Below are positions 47,156-56,908 of a stretch of DNA of 64,000 nt, one piece after another (position 1 is the stretch's first letter; each line of letters starts with the position of its first letter). A program made the position numbers and the translations under genes. Source of the DNA: BJHQ01 sp964654285 (GTDB taxonomy: Bacteria > Planctomycetota > UBA11346); assembly GCA_964654285.1 (NCBI GenBank), contig CAZZJC010000002.1:62001-126000 (forward strand), read 5' to 3'. The notes beneath the pieces are model-generated. The model saw only the letters and a list, made by a program, of their open reading frames with translations. It did not search any database and was not told where the DNA came from.

Positions 47156-48622
47156 ATGAAGATCGCTCGCACCATCCTTGTTGCTTCGCTCCTGGGGCTG
47201 GTGGCATGCGCGCGCAGCACCCCGCCGGCGGACGAGCTGACCAAGGGCGCGCTGCCCGACAAGCCGCCTGAGACCTTCGCCAGCCAGGCTGAGGGCGGTG
47301 CGGTGAAGGATGGGTGGCTGGCCTCCTTCGAGGAACCGGTCCTGGTCGCGCTGGTCACCGAAGCGCTGGAAAAGAACCGCGATCTCGCCGCTGCGCGCGC
47401 CAGGCTCGACCAGGCGGCGGCGCAGGCGCGCCAGGCTGGGGCCGATCTCAAGCCGCAGGTCGGCTATGCTGTCGGGGCGACCACCGGCGGCAGCGGGTCG
47501 ACCAACACCAACAACATGGGTGCGGGGCTGACCCTGTCGTGGGAACTCGACGTCTGGGGCCGCCTGTCCTCGGCCCAGCGCGCATCCCAGGAGGCGTTCG
47601 CCTCGCGGGCCGCCGATCTCGAGTTCGCGCGCCAATCGCTGGCGGCGCAGGTCGCGAAGGGCTGGTTCCTCTGCATCCAGGCGGTGCAGCAGGAGCGTAT
47701 CGCGATCGCCTACGTCGACCTCCAGAAGCGCAACGTCGAGCTGACCGCGCTGCGTGAGAAGAACGGCCGCGCCACCGGCTACGATTCCGCTCTGGCGCGC
47801 TCGGCCCTGGCCACGGCGCAGGATGGCGTGCGCAAGGCGCAGAGCGGCCGCGAACGCGCCACCCGCTCGCTCGAACTCCTGCTCGGGCGCTATCCCCGCG
47901 CCGAACTGACCCTGACCGCCGTGCTGCCCAAGGTGCCCGCCAGTCCGCCTGCCGGCCTGCCGAGCCAGCTTCTGGAGCGTCGACCCGACCTGATCGCCGC
48001 CACCCGCCGCGTCGCATCGGCCTTCAACCAGGTCGAGTCGGCCAAGGCCGCCCGCCTGCCCCGTCTGTCGATCACCGCCAATGGCGGCGTGTCCTCGCAG
48101 GAGTTCCGCAACCTGTCGCTCAACGACGTGTTCTGGAACGTGGCTGGCAACCTGATGGGCCCGATCTTCGATGGCGGCCGGCTCAAGGAACAGGTGAACA
48201 TCGAGACCGCGAAGCAGGAGGAGGCCCTCGCCCTGTTCGGCGGCGCGGCGCTCAAGGCCTTCCGCGAGGTCGAGGAGTCCCTGGCCGAGGAGGCCCGCCT
48301 GGGCGAGCGCGTCGCCCTGACGGAAACCGCGGCGAAGGAGCAGATCGAGGCCGAACGCCTCGCCACCCTGCGCTTCGACGCCGGGGTCATCGACCAGCTG
48401 GCGCTGATCCTGGTGCAGGCGCGCACGCTGGATTCCCGTCTCGCCGCGATCGCCATGCGCGTCGAACGCCTGTCCAATCGCGTCGATCTGCATCTCGCCC
48501 TCGGCGGCAGCTTCGCCGCGCCGCCGCCGACGCCGGAAGACGCGCTGCCCGCCTCGAAGGTCGCTCCCAAGACCGGCTCCGCGCCTGCCGTCGCCAACCC
48601 CGCCGCTTCCTCTGGCCGCTGA
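47156..48622 (+). CDS. Outer-membrane efflux lipoprotein (OprM/NodT-type)
   Basis: The 488-residue protein is the trimeric outer-membrane channel of the tripartite pump. A lipoprotein signal ends in LLGLVAC, with Cys17 as the lipid-attachment residue. It has the family's alternating coiled-coil and strand pattern in two halves, including WELDVWGRLSSAQRASQEAF, LLERRPDLIAATRRVASAFN and the mirrored IFDGGRLKEQVNIETAKQEE. The ATG at 47156 begins the signal; upstream in-frame sequence lies in the promoter region. It is first of three genes (7-base gap to the adaptor). Confidence 0.93.
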   Translation: MKIARTILVASLLGLVACARSTPPADELTKGALPDKPPETFASQAEGGAVKDGWLASFEEPVLVALVTEALEKNRDLAAARARLDQAAAQARQAGADLKPQVGYAVGATTGGSGSTNTNNMGAGLTLSWELDVWGRLSSAQRASQEAFASRAADLEFARQSLAAQVAKGWFLCIQAVQQERIAIAYVDLQKRNVELTALREKNGRATGYDSALARSALATAQDGVRKAQSGRERATRSLELLLGRYPRAELTLTAVLPKVPASPPAGLPSQLLERRPDLIAATRRVASAFNQVESAKAARLPRLSITANGGVSSQEFRNLSLNDVFWNVAGNLMGPIFDGGRLKEQVNIETAKQEEALALFGGAALKAFREVEESLAEEARLGERVALTETAAKEQIEAERLATLRFDAGVIDQLALILVQARTLDSRLAAIAMRVERLSNRVDLHLALGGSFAAPPPTPEDALPASKVAPKTGSAPAVANPAASSGR

Positions 48623-48629
48623 GAAACGC

Positions 48630-49817
48630 ATGCCCCGCCATACCCTGACCGTCCTCGCCGCCCTTTTCGCTCTCGCCGCGTGCGGCAAGCCCCCGGCGCC
48701 GCCACCTGCCGGTCCTCCTGAGGTCGGGGTGATCACCCTCGCGCCCGAGGATGTGCCGGCCGAGTTCTCCTACGTCGGCCGCACCACCCCCAACAACACC
48801 GTGCAGCTGCGCGCGCGGGTGACCGGAATCCTGATGGAACGGCCGTATCAGGAAGGCCAGGTGGTGAAGAAGGACGCGCTGCTCTTCCAGATCGACCAGC
48901 GCGAATTCAAGGCGGCGGTCGATAGCGCCAAGGCCCGCGTCGCCCAGGCCGAAGCGCAGGTCGCCAAGACCGCCGCCGATCTCAAGCGCACCGAGCCGCT
49001 CGCCAAGGCGGGCGCTGCGTCGCTGGCCGATCTCGACGCCGCCACCGCCGCGTCGCTGGCCGCCTCCGCCGACCGCGACGCCGCCAAGGCGGCCCTGGTC
49101 AAGGCTGAACTCGATCTCAGCTTCGCGACCATCACCGCGCCGTTCACCGGAATCGCCGGCAAGGCGGCCTACGATCCGGGCGCGCTGGTCTCGCCGTCCA
49201 GCGATGCCCTGGCGGTGCTCGATGAGGTCGACCCGATCGCCGTCGACTTCACGGTGTCCGAGGCGGAGATCCTGACCCTCAAGGCCGATGTCGCGTCCGG
49301 TCGGCTCAAGGCTCCGACCATCGATCAGCTGCCGGTGAAGGCGCAGCTCGTCGATGGCTCGGTGCTGCCGCAGGAAGGCCGCATCGCCTTCCGCGACGTG
49401 CGAATCCGGCCCGAGACCGGCACCGCCCTGCTGCGCGCCCGCTTCCCCAACCCGGAAGGCCGGTTGCGTGCAGGCCAGTTCATCCGCCTGACCCTGACCG
49501 GCGCGACCCGGACCGGGGCGCTGCTGGTGCCGCAGAGCGCGGTGCTGCAGAGCCCGACCGGTTCGAACATCTACGTCGTCGACCGGGAGGGGAAGGCCGA
49601 GGTGCGCAAGGTCGAGCTCGGCGTTTGGCAGAAGGATCGCTGGCTGATCAGCAACGGCCTGAAGGCGGGTGACCAGGTCATCGTCGATGGCGTCCAGCGC
49701 GTGCGGGCCGGCCTGCCGGTGAAAGCCGCGCCCTGGAAACCGGCTGTCCCGACGAGCGAGTCCAAGGCGGTTGAACCGTCGGCTGCCAAGCCAGCCGACG
49801 CCCCGGCCAAGCACTGA
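48630..49817 (+). CDS. RND efflux membrane-fusion protein (AcrA/MexA-type)
   Basis: The 395-residue periplasmic adaptor bridges pump and outer-membrane channel. The signal ends in a lipobox LFALAAC. The barrel-sandwich halves flank a coiled-coil hairpin (about 55-180): VQLRARVTGILMERPYQEGQ, the Ala/Lys/Asp-rich hairpin, and LDLSFATITAPFTGIAG. The beta-barrel and membrane-proximal domain follow (ILTLKADVASGRL, QSAVLQSPTGSNIYVVD). A Pro/Ala/Lys-rich tail ends it. It starts 7 bases after the channel gene; the pump gene follows by 12 bases. Confidence 0.94.
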   Translation: MPRHTLTVLAALFALAACGKPPAPPPAGPPEVGVITLAPEDVPAEFSYVGRTTPNNTVQLRARVTGILMERPYQEGQVVKKDALLFQIDQREFKAAVDSAKARVAQAEAQVAKTAADLKRTEPLAKAGAASLADLDAATAASLAASADRDAAKAALVKAELDLSFATITAPFTGIAGKAAYDPGALVSPSSDALAVLDEVDPIAVDFTVSEAEILTLKADVASGRLKAPTIDQLPVKAQLVDGSVLPQEGRIAFRDVRIRPETGTALLRARFPNPEGRLRAGQFIRLTLTGATRTGALLVPQSAVLQSPTGSNIYVVDREGKAEVRKVELGVWQKDRWLISNGLKAGDQVIVDGVQRVRAGLPVKAAPWKPAVPTSESKAVEPSAAKPADAPAKH

Positions 49818-49829
49818 ACGGCGGCAGCG

Positions 49830-52800
49830 ATGATCTCGAAATTCTTCATCGACCGGCCGATCTTCGCCAGCGTCCTGTCCATCCTCATCGTCCTCTGCGG
49901 CACCCTGGCCATCAAGGGCCTGCCGGTCGCGATGTTCCCCGAGGTGGTGCCGCCGTCGATCTCGGTCACCTGCAACTATCCCGGTGCTGACGCCAAACTG
50001 CTCTCGGAGACCGTGGCCGCGCCGATCGAGCAGCAGCTCTCCGGGGCCAAGAACCTGCTCTACTTCCAATCGACCGCCGGCAACGACGGAGTGCTCACCA
50101 TCGTCGTGACCTTCGAGGTCGGTGCCGATCTCGACATCGCCCAGGTCGAGGTCCAGAACCGCGTCAATCAGGCCAGCCCGCGCCTGCCCGAGGAAGTCCG
50201 CCGGCAGGGCATCACGGTGCTGAAGAAGAGCAGCAACATCCTGCTCATCCCGTCGCTGGTCTCGGAAGATCCCCGCTATGACCAGTTGTTCCTGTCCAAC
50301 TACGTCACCATCAACCTGCTCGACCGCCTGAAGCGCGTCGCCGGCGTCGGCGACGTGATCGTCTTCGGCGCCGGCGACTACGCCATGCGCGCCTGGCTGA
50401 ATCCCGACAAGCTGGCGGCCAAGGGCCTGACCGTCGGCGATGTGCAGAAGGCGATCCAGGAGCAGAACGGCCTCTATGCCGCCGGCCGCATCGGCCAGCG
50501 TCCTGGCGGGCCCGAGGTGCAGCTCACCGTGCCGGTGACCACGCGCGGCCGCCTCGACACCCCGGAACAGTTCGCCGCCATCATCCTGCGCGCCAACACC
50601 GATGGCTCGGTCACCCGTCTGTCGGATGTCGCGCGGGTCGAGCTTGGCAGCCAGTCCTATGACAGCTTCAGCCGCCTCGCGGGCAAGCCGACCGCCAACA
50701 TGATCGTGTACCTGATGGACGGTGCCAATGCCCTCGAGGTGGCGAAGCGGGTGCGCGCGACCCTGGACGAGGCGAAGGCGAACTTCCCACCCGGCGTCAG
50801 TTACGGCGTGTCGTTCGACTCGACCAAGTTCGTCGAGGCCTCGGTCGAGGGCGTCATCCATACCCTCTTCGAGGCGATACTGCTGGTGCTGGTCGTGGTC
50901 TACATCTTCCTCCAGAATTTCCGCGCCACCCTGGTGCCGCTGCTGGCGGTGCCGGTGGCGGTGGTCGGCACCTTCGCCGGATTGCTTCTGCTCGGCTTCT
51001 CGATCAACGTCCTGACCCTGTTCGGCCTCGTCCTTGCCATCGGCATCGTCGTCGACGACGCGATTGTCGTGGTCGAAAACGTCGAGCGCATCATGCACGA
51101 GACCGGCAAGAACGTGCGCGACGCCACCATCCAGGCGATGCAGGAGGTCACCGGCCCGGTCATCGCCATCGTCCTGGTGCTGTCCGCCGTGTTCATCCCG
51201 GTCGCCTTCATCGACGGCCTGACCGGCCGCTTCTATCAGCAGTTCGCCCTCACGATCGCCTTGTCGGTGGCCATATCCGGGCTCGTCGCCCTGACCCTGT
51301 CGCCGGCGCTGTGCGTCCTGCTGCTCAAGCCCGGTCACGGCAAGAAGGCCTGGTTCTTCCGGATGTTCGACGCCGGCTTCGAGCGCATGACCAACGGCTA
51401 CACCGGCATCGTGCGCTTCCTGTTGCGCCACGTCGTGGTCGGCCTGGCGGTGTTCGCCGTCCTCATCGGCGCCACCTGGCAACTGTTCGGCAAGGTGCCC
51501 GGCGGCTTCATCCCGCCCGAGGACCAGGGTTACATCCTGGCCTGCGCCTTCCTCCCCGAGGGCGCTTCGCTGGAGCGCAATGACGCCCTGGTGCAGGACA
51601 TCGAGAAGCACTTCCAGTCGGATCCGGCGGTGGACAAGGTGATCACCCTGGGCGGCATGAACCAGCTTGCGGGCGGTGCCAATTCGACGAACGCCACCAC
51701 CCTGTTCGTGATGCTCAAGCCATGGGAGGAGCGGAAGAAGCCGATCGAGGGCAAGGCGGTCGACGTGCGCAGCGTGCTCCTGCGCTGCTTCCACTCCTTC
51801 AAGGATGACCGCCGCGGCCTGGTGCTGCCGTTCAATCCGCCGCCGGTGATCGGCCTGGGCACCCGCGTCGGCATCGAGTTCTGGCTTCAGGACCAGGGCG
51901 ACCAGGGCCTGGCCGCCCTGGCCGAGAACTCGGCCAAGCTCAAGGAACTGCTCGCCAAGCGACCCGAATGCAGCGCCCCGAACACGGTGATCAGCTACAC
52001 CCAGCCGCTGCTGCGCATCTCGGTCGATCCCGAGCGCGCCAAGTCGATGGGGCTGAACCTGGCGGACATCTATTCCGCCCTGCAAACCCAGCTCGGCTCG
52101 CTCTACGTCAACGATTTCACCAAGTTCGGCCGGGTCTGGAAGGTGCAGCTCCAGGCCGAACCTGAGTTCCGCGCCACCCCGGAGCAGATCGACCGCATGT
52201 ACGTGCGCAATGCGTCGGGCGATCTGCTGCCCCTGTCGGCGGTGGTCACCCGCGACTGGCAGCCCGGCCCGAATCTGGTCACCCGCTTTTCCAACTTCCC
52301 TGCCGTGCAGTTCACCGTCGGCGCCGGGGCCGGCTACAGCACCGGCCAGACCATGAAGGCGGCCGAGGAATGCATGAAGCAGTTGCCCCCTGGCTACCGC
52401 CTCGCCTGGTCGGGCGCGTCCTTGCAGGAACGCAAGGCGGGCAGCCAGCTCGCACCGATCCTGGTCATGGGCATGATCGTGGTGTTCCTCATTCTCGCTG
52501 CGCAGTACGAGTCCGTGCGCCTGCCCATCGCGGTAATGCTCGCGGTGCCGCTCGGCGTATTCGGTGCTATGGCGGCCTGCTGGCTGGTCGGCCTCGACCT
52601 GAACATCTACGTCCAGATCGGTCTCCTGGTGCTGGTCGGCCTGGCGGCCAAGAACGCCATCCTCATCGTCGAATTCGCGGCAGAGCAATCACGCGCCGGC
52701 AAGTCCCCCCTCGAAGCCGCCGAGATCGCGGCCAGGCTGCGCTTCCGCCCGATCCTGATGACCTCACTCGCCTTCATCCTCGGCGTCGTCCCGCTGATTC

Positions 52801-52928
52801 TCGCCAGCGGCGCCGGGGCCGCCGGCCGCATCTCGATCGGCATCGGCGTGTTCGGCGGCATGCTCGCCGCGACCGTGCTCGCGGTCTTCCTGGTGCCGGT
52901 ATTCTACAAGCTGGTATCCCGCCGCTGA
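49830..52928 (+). CDS. RND multidrug efflux pump (AcrB/MexB HAE1 family)
   Basis: The 1032-residue proton-driven inner-membrane pump has 12 helices in two repeats. MISKFFIDRPIFASVLSILI begins it as in all HAE1 pumps. Helix 4 carries the proton-relay acids (GLVLAIGIVVDDAIVVVENV, Asp pair), and helix 10 the conserved Lys (GLAAKNAILIVEFA). GFIPPEDQGYILA starts the second periplasmic loop. It would export hydrophobic or amphiphilic compounds with the two proteins encoded upstream. Substrates cannot be deduced. No local regulator gene is present. Confidence 0.96.
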   Translation: MISKFFIDRPIFASVLSILIVLCGTLAIKGLPVAMFPEVVPPSISVTCNYPGADAKLLSETVAAPIEQQLSGAKNLLYFQSTAGNDGVLTIVVTFEVGADLDIAQVEVQNRVNQASPRLPEEVRRQGITVLKKSSNILLIPSLVSEDPRYDQLFLSNYVTINLLDRLKRVAGVGDVIVFGAGDYAMRAWLNPDKLAAKGLTVGDVQKAIQEQNGLYAAGRIGQRPGGPEVQLTVPVTTRGRLDTPEQFAAIILRANTDGSVTRLSDVARVELGSQSYDSFSRLAGKPTANMIVYLMDGANALEVAKRVRATLDEAKANFPPGVSYGVSFDSTKFVEASVEGVIHTLFEAILLVLVVVYIFLQNFRATLVPLLAVPVAVVGTFAGLLLLGFSINVLTLFGLVLAIGIVVDDAIVVVENVERIMHETGKNVRDATIQAMQEVTGPVIAIVLVLSAVFIPVAFIDGLTGRFYQQFALTIALSVAISGLVALTLSPALCVLLLKPGHGKKAWFFRMFDAGFERMTNGYTGIVRFLLRHVVVGLAVFAVLIGATWQLFGKVPGGFIPPEDQGYILACAFLPEGASLERNDALVQDIEKHFQSDPAVDKVITLGGMNQLAGGANSTNATTLFVMLKPWEERKKPIEGKAVDVRSVLLRCFHSFKDDRRGLVLPFNPPPVIGLGTRVGIEFWLQDQGDQGLAALAENSAKLKELLAKRPECSAPNTVISYTQPLLRISVDPERAKSMGLNLADIYSALQTQLGSLYVNDFTKFGRVWKVQLQAEPEFRATPEQIDRMYVRNASGDLLPLSAVVTRDWQPGPNLVTRFSNFPAVQFTVGAGAGYSTGQTMKAAEECMKQLPPGYRLAWSGASLQERKAGSQLAPILVMGMIVVFLILAAQYESVRLPIAVMLAVPLGVFGAMAACWLVGLDLNIYVQIGLLVLVGLAAKNAILIVEFAAEQSRAGKSPLEAAEIAARLRFRPILMTSLAFILGVVPLILASGAGAAGRISIGIGVFGGMLAATVLAVFLVPVFYKLVSRR

Positions 52929-53171
52929 CACGATCCGCAGGATGATCGGGCGCAGGGTCCCTCCAGCGTCCATTTCAACCGAGAAATCGCCATTGAACAA
53001 ATGACCAGAGGAACAGAGAGTCCCAAATCAGGACGGATGTGCGTACAAAAGCGACCCAATGGGAGTTCGGCCTGGTCCCCGAGCGGAGAGCCTCGAAACG
53101 GAGAACGGGGCTGGAGCGGGAATCCTGGTAGAATCCGTAGAAAATGCGCGGGCATCCGCGCCGGCTGGCAG

Positions 53172-53206
53172 ATAAAAAGAACCCCACGGCTTTCACCGTG
53201 GGTTTC
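53172..53206 (-). terminator. Rho-independent terminator after the initiator tRNA
   Basis: On the minus strand, CCCACGG-6-CCGTGGG is followed by GGTT and a run of five T, directly behind the tRNA 3' end. This is a textbook intrinsic terminator. Confidence 0.9.
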
Positions 53207-53209
53207 TCT

Positions 53210-53286
53210 TGGTTGCGGGGGGAGGATTTGAACCTCCGACCTCAAGGTTATGAGCCTTGCGAGCTACCAGACTGCTCTACCCCGCG
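53210..53286 (-). tRNA. Initiator tRNA-fMet (CAT)
   Basis: The cloverleaf is complete: acceptor CGCGGGG paired with CCCCGC, D-arm GAGC-AGTCTGGTA-GCTC, anticodon stem CAAGG/CCTTG with loop CTCATAA, T-arm GGAGG-TTCAAAT-CCTCC, and an encoded CCA. The C1-A72 mismatch at the end of the acceptor stem marks it as an initiator rather than an elongator tRNA. The gene is alone between the RND pump and the repeat copy B, with its own terminator. Confidence 0.97.
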
Positions 53287-53594
53287 TTGGGGTGTTTCCG
53301 ACCTTGCGGTGGGGTGAGAAAATTAACGTGGGGCGAGGGGTTGTCAAATGGTCGGCGTTGGGAGGGAGCCAAGGCGACCTGACTGCATTCCACCGTTCGC
53401 GTAGTGGGCGGAGCCCGCGGGTGCAATTTCTCAAGCAGCGCAAGCGAGTAAGCGGGGAAGCGCTTGGTCCCGCGGAGCAGGAAGGTGGCACAGCCACCGT
53501 CGCCGCAGTCCGATCCCCGCGCCGCGGGGACATGCGCAGCATGGCAGCCGCGCCGCTGCGCAGTCGGGCTGGGGCGCAAGCCGCGCAAGCCCCG
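53287..53594. other. Intergenic region containing repeat copy B
   Basis: No gene is supported. The right half is repeat copy B, and the remaining 144 bases (53287-53430) form the upstream flank of the tRNA; a promoter for it must be here, but no clear hexamers were recognised. Confidence 0.6.
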
Positions 53595-53603
53595 CTAGAG
53601 ATC
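53431..53603 (-). repeat. Dispersed structured repeat, copy B
   Basis: Read on the minus strand, this segment aligns with copy A at 36557-36720 over its length, starting with the same GATCTCTAGCGGGGCTTGCG. A 9-base insertion (an extra CGGCTTGCG) and loop-only changes in two hairpins (GGTGGC-TGT-GCCACC here against TTC in A; CCCCGC-GGC-GCGGGG against TGC) distinguish it. Confidence 0.8.
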
Positions 53604-55187
53604 GACTCCTGTGGCATTGGCCGAGGATTGTTGGACGGGCATCGGCGCTGGTCTGCCAGAAGAGACCCCGAGTGCGGCCAAGCCGGTCAGCAGCAGCTTG
53701 GTGCAGATGCCGCCTGCTGGTCCTTGGGCTTCGTAGGTCGTCTGCCCTTTTTCGCGTCCGATGACCATCCAATCGCCATGGGCGAGGTCGATGAGCTTCG
53801 GCCAGGCCTGTACCAGCGCGTCGCGATCCGCTGGATCCTGGGTCTGGACCATCATGGGCAGGAATGGCTGCGCGAGGCGCAGCAGGGCCGGGGTGTCAAG
53901 GCCGATGATCGCCCAGGCATCGGAGGGGGCCTTGGCCTGGATCGCCTGGAAGAGCGGATTCTGCGGGCGTTTTTCGGTGGAGGCCGTCTGCCAATGCCCG
54001 GTCGCCTTTTCGTCGTTGCTGAGCACCCAGTGCTGCTGGTCGCGCAGCAGGAAGAACGGCAGGGGATTGCGGCCGAAAGTCACCGGAATGCTCTTGCCCG
54101 GTGCCGGAGTGGTCAGGTTGCGGGATTGCAGCCATGCCTCCACGACGCGGTCGAGGCTCGGCGCGGTTGGCACGGCGAGCGTGAAGATCGGGAACGGCAT
54201 CCCTGGATGCACGGTCAGCATGATCGTGCCATTGAGACCAGAGACGAGGTCGCCGAGCGACGCCCGGATGCCGATCCGGGTCAGGTAGGCATTGAAGGAT
54301 TGCTCGGCCTCGGCCGGGGTCACCGCTCGGCTCGGTTCCGCATCGGCCAGTGCGGCGAGCTGCCAGATCAACCCGCTCCAGGCCGGCCAGGCCGCATTGC
54401 CGTCGACTCCGATGACGGCGACGAAGATGGCGTCCTTGGGGATGCGGCCTGGTTCCAGGGTGATCGTGGCGAATCCGGGCATCGCCGGACCCTTGGGCGA
54501 CCTCCAGCGTTCGCGGATGCCTTCCGGCACCAGATCGATGGTCAGGCTGGCATCACCGGCGGTGTCGCCCCACAGCGTGCGCACCTTCGCGATGCTGCCG
54601 GTCGCCGCGCCGGGCACGTTGGCGATCAGACGGTCGAGCAGCCGGCGCACGTCGATGGCCAGGGACAGGTCGGCTTTCACGGTGCGCGTCGGAAGGTCGA
54701 AGGCCGTGGCATCGACCCCCGTGCCCCAGGTGAGGTCCACCCGTTTGCCGTCCGGCGCGATGGTGGCACTGAAGGTTCCGGGCATCACGGGGGCGATCCG
54801 TGCCTGCAGGACCGGGACGGTCGCGGCGGACAGCGCGCCGAGTTCCAGCCGCGCCGACGCGACGGGTTGCACCGCATCGGTGAGGCGGGCGAAATCACCT
54901 ACCAGCAGGCGGATCCCGGTGGAATCGCTGATGGCGGCGCAGGGATCGAAGCTGATGGACGAGGCGAGCGCCCTGATTTCCGCCTGCACCACCTTGCGCG
55001 GACCGGCAAGGGCCGGATCGGCCCATAGGCGCCCATAGGGACTGGCCCGCCAGTGCCGGTCGATGGTGGCGCCGTCCGCCAGCGTGATCTCGGCCAGCGG
55101 AACCTCGCCGGCGGCCAGGGTCGCGGCGAGGATGGTCGAGGTCAGGGTCGCACGGAGCACTGCGGGAAGACGAGGGATGAGGCGCAT
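53595..55187 (-). CDS. Exported unknown protein, 530 residues
   Basis: The ATG at 55187 begins a signal peptide (MRLIPRLPAVLRATLTST). The mature protein is alternately strand- and helix-rich, with an Asp/Thr pattern (FATITLEPGRIPKDAIFVAV, TYEAQGPAGGICTKLLLTGL), but no family is recognised. The layout recalls the long exported proteins that planctomycete genomes carry in number. The final codons, Asp-Leu-stop, fall inside the conserved left end of repeat copy B, so the repeat may have replaced the original C-terminus. Divergent from the HD-GYP gene. Confidence 0.7.
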   Translation of the reverse strand: MRLIPRLPAVLRATLTSTILAATLAAGEVPLAEITLADGATIDRHWRASPYGRLWADPALAGPRKVVQAEIRALASSISFDPCAAISDSTGIRLLVGDFARLTDAVQPVASARLELGALSAATVPVLQARIAPVMPGTFSATIAPDGKRVDLTWGTGVDATAFDLPTRTVKADLSLAIDVRRLLDRLIANVPGAATGSIAKVRTLWGDTAGDASLTIDLVPEGIRERWRSPKGPAMPGFATITLEPGRIPKDAIFVAVIGVDGNAAWPAWSGLIWQLAALADAEPSRAVTPAEAEQSFNAYLTRIGIRASLGDLVSGLNGTIMLTVHPGMPFPIFTLAVPTAPSLDRVVEAWLQSRNLTTPAPGKSIPVTFGRNPLPFFLLRDQQHWVLSNDEKATGHWQTASTEKRPQNPLFQAIQAKAPSDAWAIIGLDTPALLRLAQPFLPMMVQTQDPADRDALVQAWPKLIDLAHGDWMVIGREKGQTTYEAQGPAGGICTKLLLTGLAALGVSSGRPAPMPVQQSSANATGVDL

Positions 55188-55288
55188 GGTTCGCAGGATC
55201 TCAGCGTCGACGGCGTGACGCAAGGACGGCGGACCGGACGGAGCAGGCGGTGATGGCGCGGCGTCTCCATGCATGGTACACCGCCGGC

Positions 55289-56908
55289 ATGTCCGGCACG
55301 TCAGCCACGACCGAGGCCCTCGCCGAGCTCCAGCGTCGCATCGAGCGGCTGAACGCCATCGGCGCGGCGCTGTCGGCCGAGAGCACGCCAGAGGCGTTGC
55401 TGGAACTGATCCTCCTCGGCGCCAAGGAGCTGACCCGCGCCGATGGCGGCACGGTCTACCGGGTCGAACCGGATGGCTCCCTCGCCTTCGTGCTGGTCCG
55501 CAACGACTCGCTGGGGTTCGCCATGGGCGGCAGCGGAGGATCGCCGGTGACGCTGCCGCCGATCCCGCTCCGTCTGCCGGACGGCGAGGTGAACCATGCC
55601 TCGGTGGTGGCGCATTGCGTCCTGGCCGGGACGACGGTGAACATCGCCGACGCCTACCACGTGCAGGGCTTCGACTTCACCGGAACGCGCGCCTTCGATC
55701 TCAGGACCGGCTACCGTTCGGTCTCGTTCCTCACCGTGCCGATGCGCGACCACGAAGGCGTGATCACGGGCGTCATCCAGCTCATCAACGCCCGTGACAC
55801 CGGCGGCAAGGTGGTGCCGTTCGCCCCTGACGACCAGCGTCTGGTCGAAAGCCTGGCCTCGCAGGCGGCGACGGCGGTGAGCAAGCACCACCTCATCGAA
55901 GGGCAGAAGGCCCTTTTCGAGGCGTTCATCAAGCTGATCGCCACGGCGATCGATGAGAAATCCCCGTACACCGGCGGCCACTGCCGGCGCGTGCCGGAGC
56001 TGACCATGCGCCTCGCCGAGGCCGCGGTCGCGTGGCAGCGCGGGGCCCTGGCCGGCTTCGCCATGACCCCGGCCGACCGCTACGAACTCCATATCGCGAG
56101 CTGGCTGCACGATTGCGGCAAGATCACCACGCCCGAATGGGTGATGGACAAGGCGACCAAGCTGGCGCGCATCTACGATCGCATCGACCTCATCGCGACC
56201 CGTTTCGCCCTGGCCAAGGCGCAGGCGCGCGCCGCCTGCCTGGAATCCATCCTCGCCGGTGCCGACCGTGCGATCGCCACCGCGGACTGCAGCGGATGCT
56301 GCGCCCGGCTCGATGAGGACCTGGCTTTCCTCAGGCGGGTCAACACCGGCAGCGAAAAGATGCGCGAGGAGGACCAGGTCCGGGTGCGCGCCATCGCGAG
56401 CAGGACCATGCTGGCCGAGGATGGTTCGCCCCGTCCGCTGCTGAGCGATGACGAGGTGCGCAACCTGTGCATCGCCAAGGGCACGCTGCTGCCGGAAGAA
56501 CGCGACATCATCAACCAGCACATCACCGCCACCATCCGGATGCTCGAATCGCTCCCATATCCGCGCCATCTACGGCGGGTGCCGGAGTTCGCCGGCGGGC
56601 ACCACGAACGCATGGATGGCAAGGGATATCCGCGTGGCCTGACCCGCGAACGGATGTCGATCCAGGCCCGGATCATGGGCATCGCGGACGTGTTCGAGGC
56701 CCTCACCGCCGGGGATCGGCCCTACAAGCAGGCGATGAAGCTGAGTCAGGCCCTGACCATACTCGGGCGCATGAAGCTCGAAGGCCACATCGATCCCGAC
56801 CTCTTCGACGCCTTCATCCATTCCGGTCTCTGGCGCGAATACGCAGCGAAATACCTGCCGCCTGAGCAGCGGGACGAAGTCGATCTGCGGACGATCCCCG
56901 GCGTCTGA
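55289..56908 (+). CDS. GAF and HD-GYP phosphodiesterase
   Basis: The 539-residue protein starts at ATG 55289; alternative in-frame starts lie at 55250 and 55253. An N-terminal GAF domain fills about 20-195 (LILLGAKELTRADGGTVYRV, FLTVPMRDHEGVITGVIQLI). The HD-GYP region follows: HDCGKITTP (His274, Asp275), then a roughly 100-residue insertion with a Cys-rich stretch (ADCSGCCARLDEDLAF), and finally GGHHERMDGKGYPRG. Such enzymes hydrolyse cyclic di-GMP, with GAF sensing a ligand. The insertion is seen in a known HD-GYP subclass, so the protein is not unprecedented. Divergent from the exported protein gene. Confidence 0.92.
   Translation: MSGTSATTEALAELQRRIERLNAIGAALSAESTPEALLELILLGAKELTRADGGTVYRVEPDGSLAFVLVRNDSLGFAMGGSGGSPVTLPPIPLRLPDGEVNHASVVAHCVLAGTTVNIADAYHVQGFDFTGTRAFDLRTGYRSVSFLTVPMRDHEGVITGVIQLINARDTGGKVVPFAPDDQRLVESLASQAATAVSKHHLIEGQKALFEAFIKLIATAIDEKSPYTGGHCRRVPELTMRLAEAAVAWQRGALAGFAMTPADRYELHIASWLHDCGKITTPEWVMDKATKLARIYDRIDLIATRFALAKAQARAACLESILAGADRAIATADCSGCCARLDEDLAFLRRVNTGSEKMREEDQVRVRAIASRTMLAEDGSPRPLLSDDEVRNLCIAKGTLLPEERDIINQHITATIRMLESLPYPRHLRRVPEFAGGHHERMDGKGYPRGLTRERMSIQARIMGIADVFEALTAGDRPYKQAMKLSQALTILGRMKLEGHIDPDLFDAFIHSGLWREYAAKYLPPEQRDEVDLRTIPGV

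Noticed and set aside
48387..52688. 1433-codon minus-strand open frame
   Set aside because: It is antisense to the RND channel, adaptor and pump genes, with no motif of its own.
53250..55028. 592-codon plus-strand open frame
   Set aside because: It is antisense to the exported 530-residue protein and runs through the repeat and tRNA region.
56086..56600. HD-GYP insertion as a novel domain
   Set aside because: The roughly 100-residue segment between HD and GYP, with its LDEDLAFLRRVN pattern, is seen in a known HD-GYP subclass, so it is not new.
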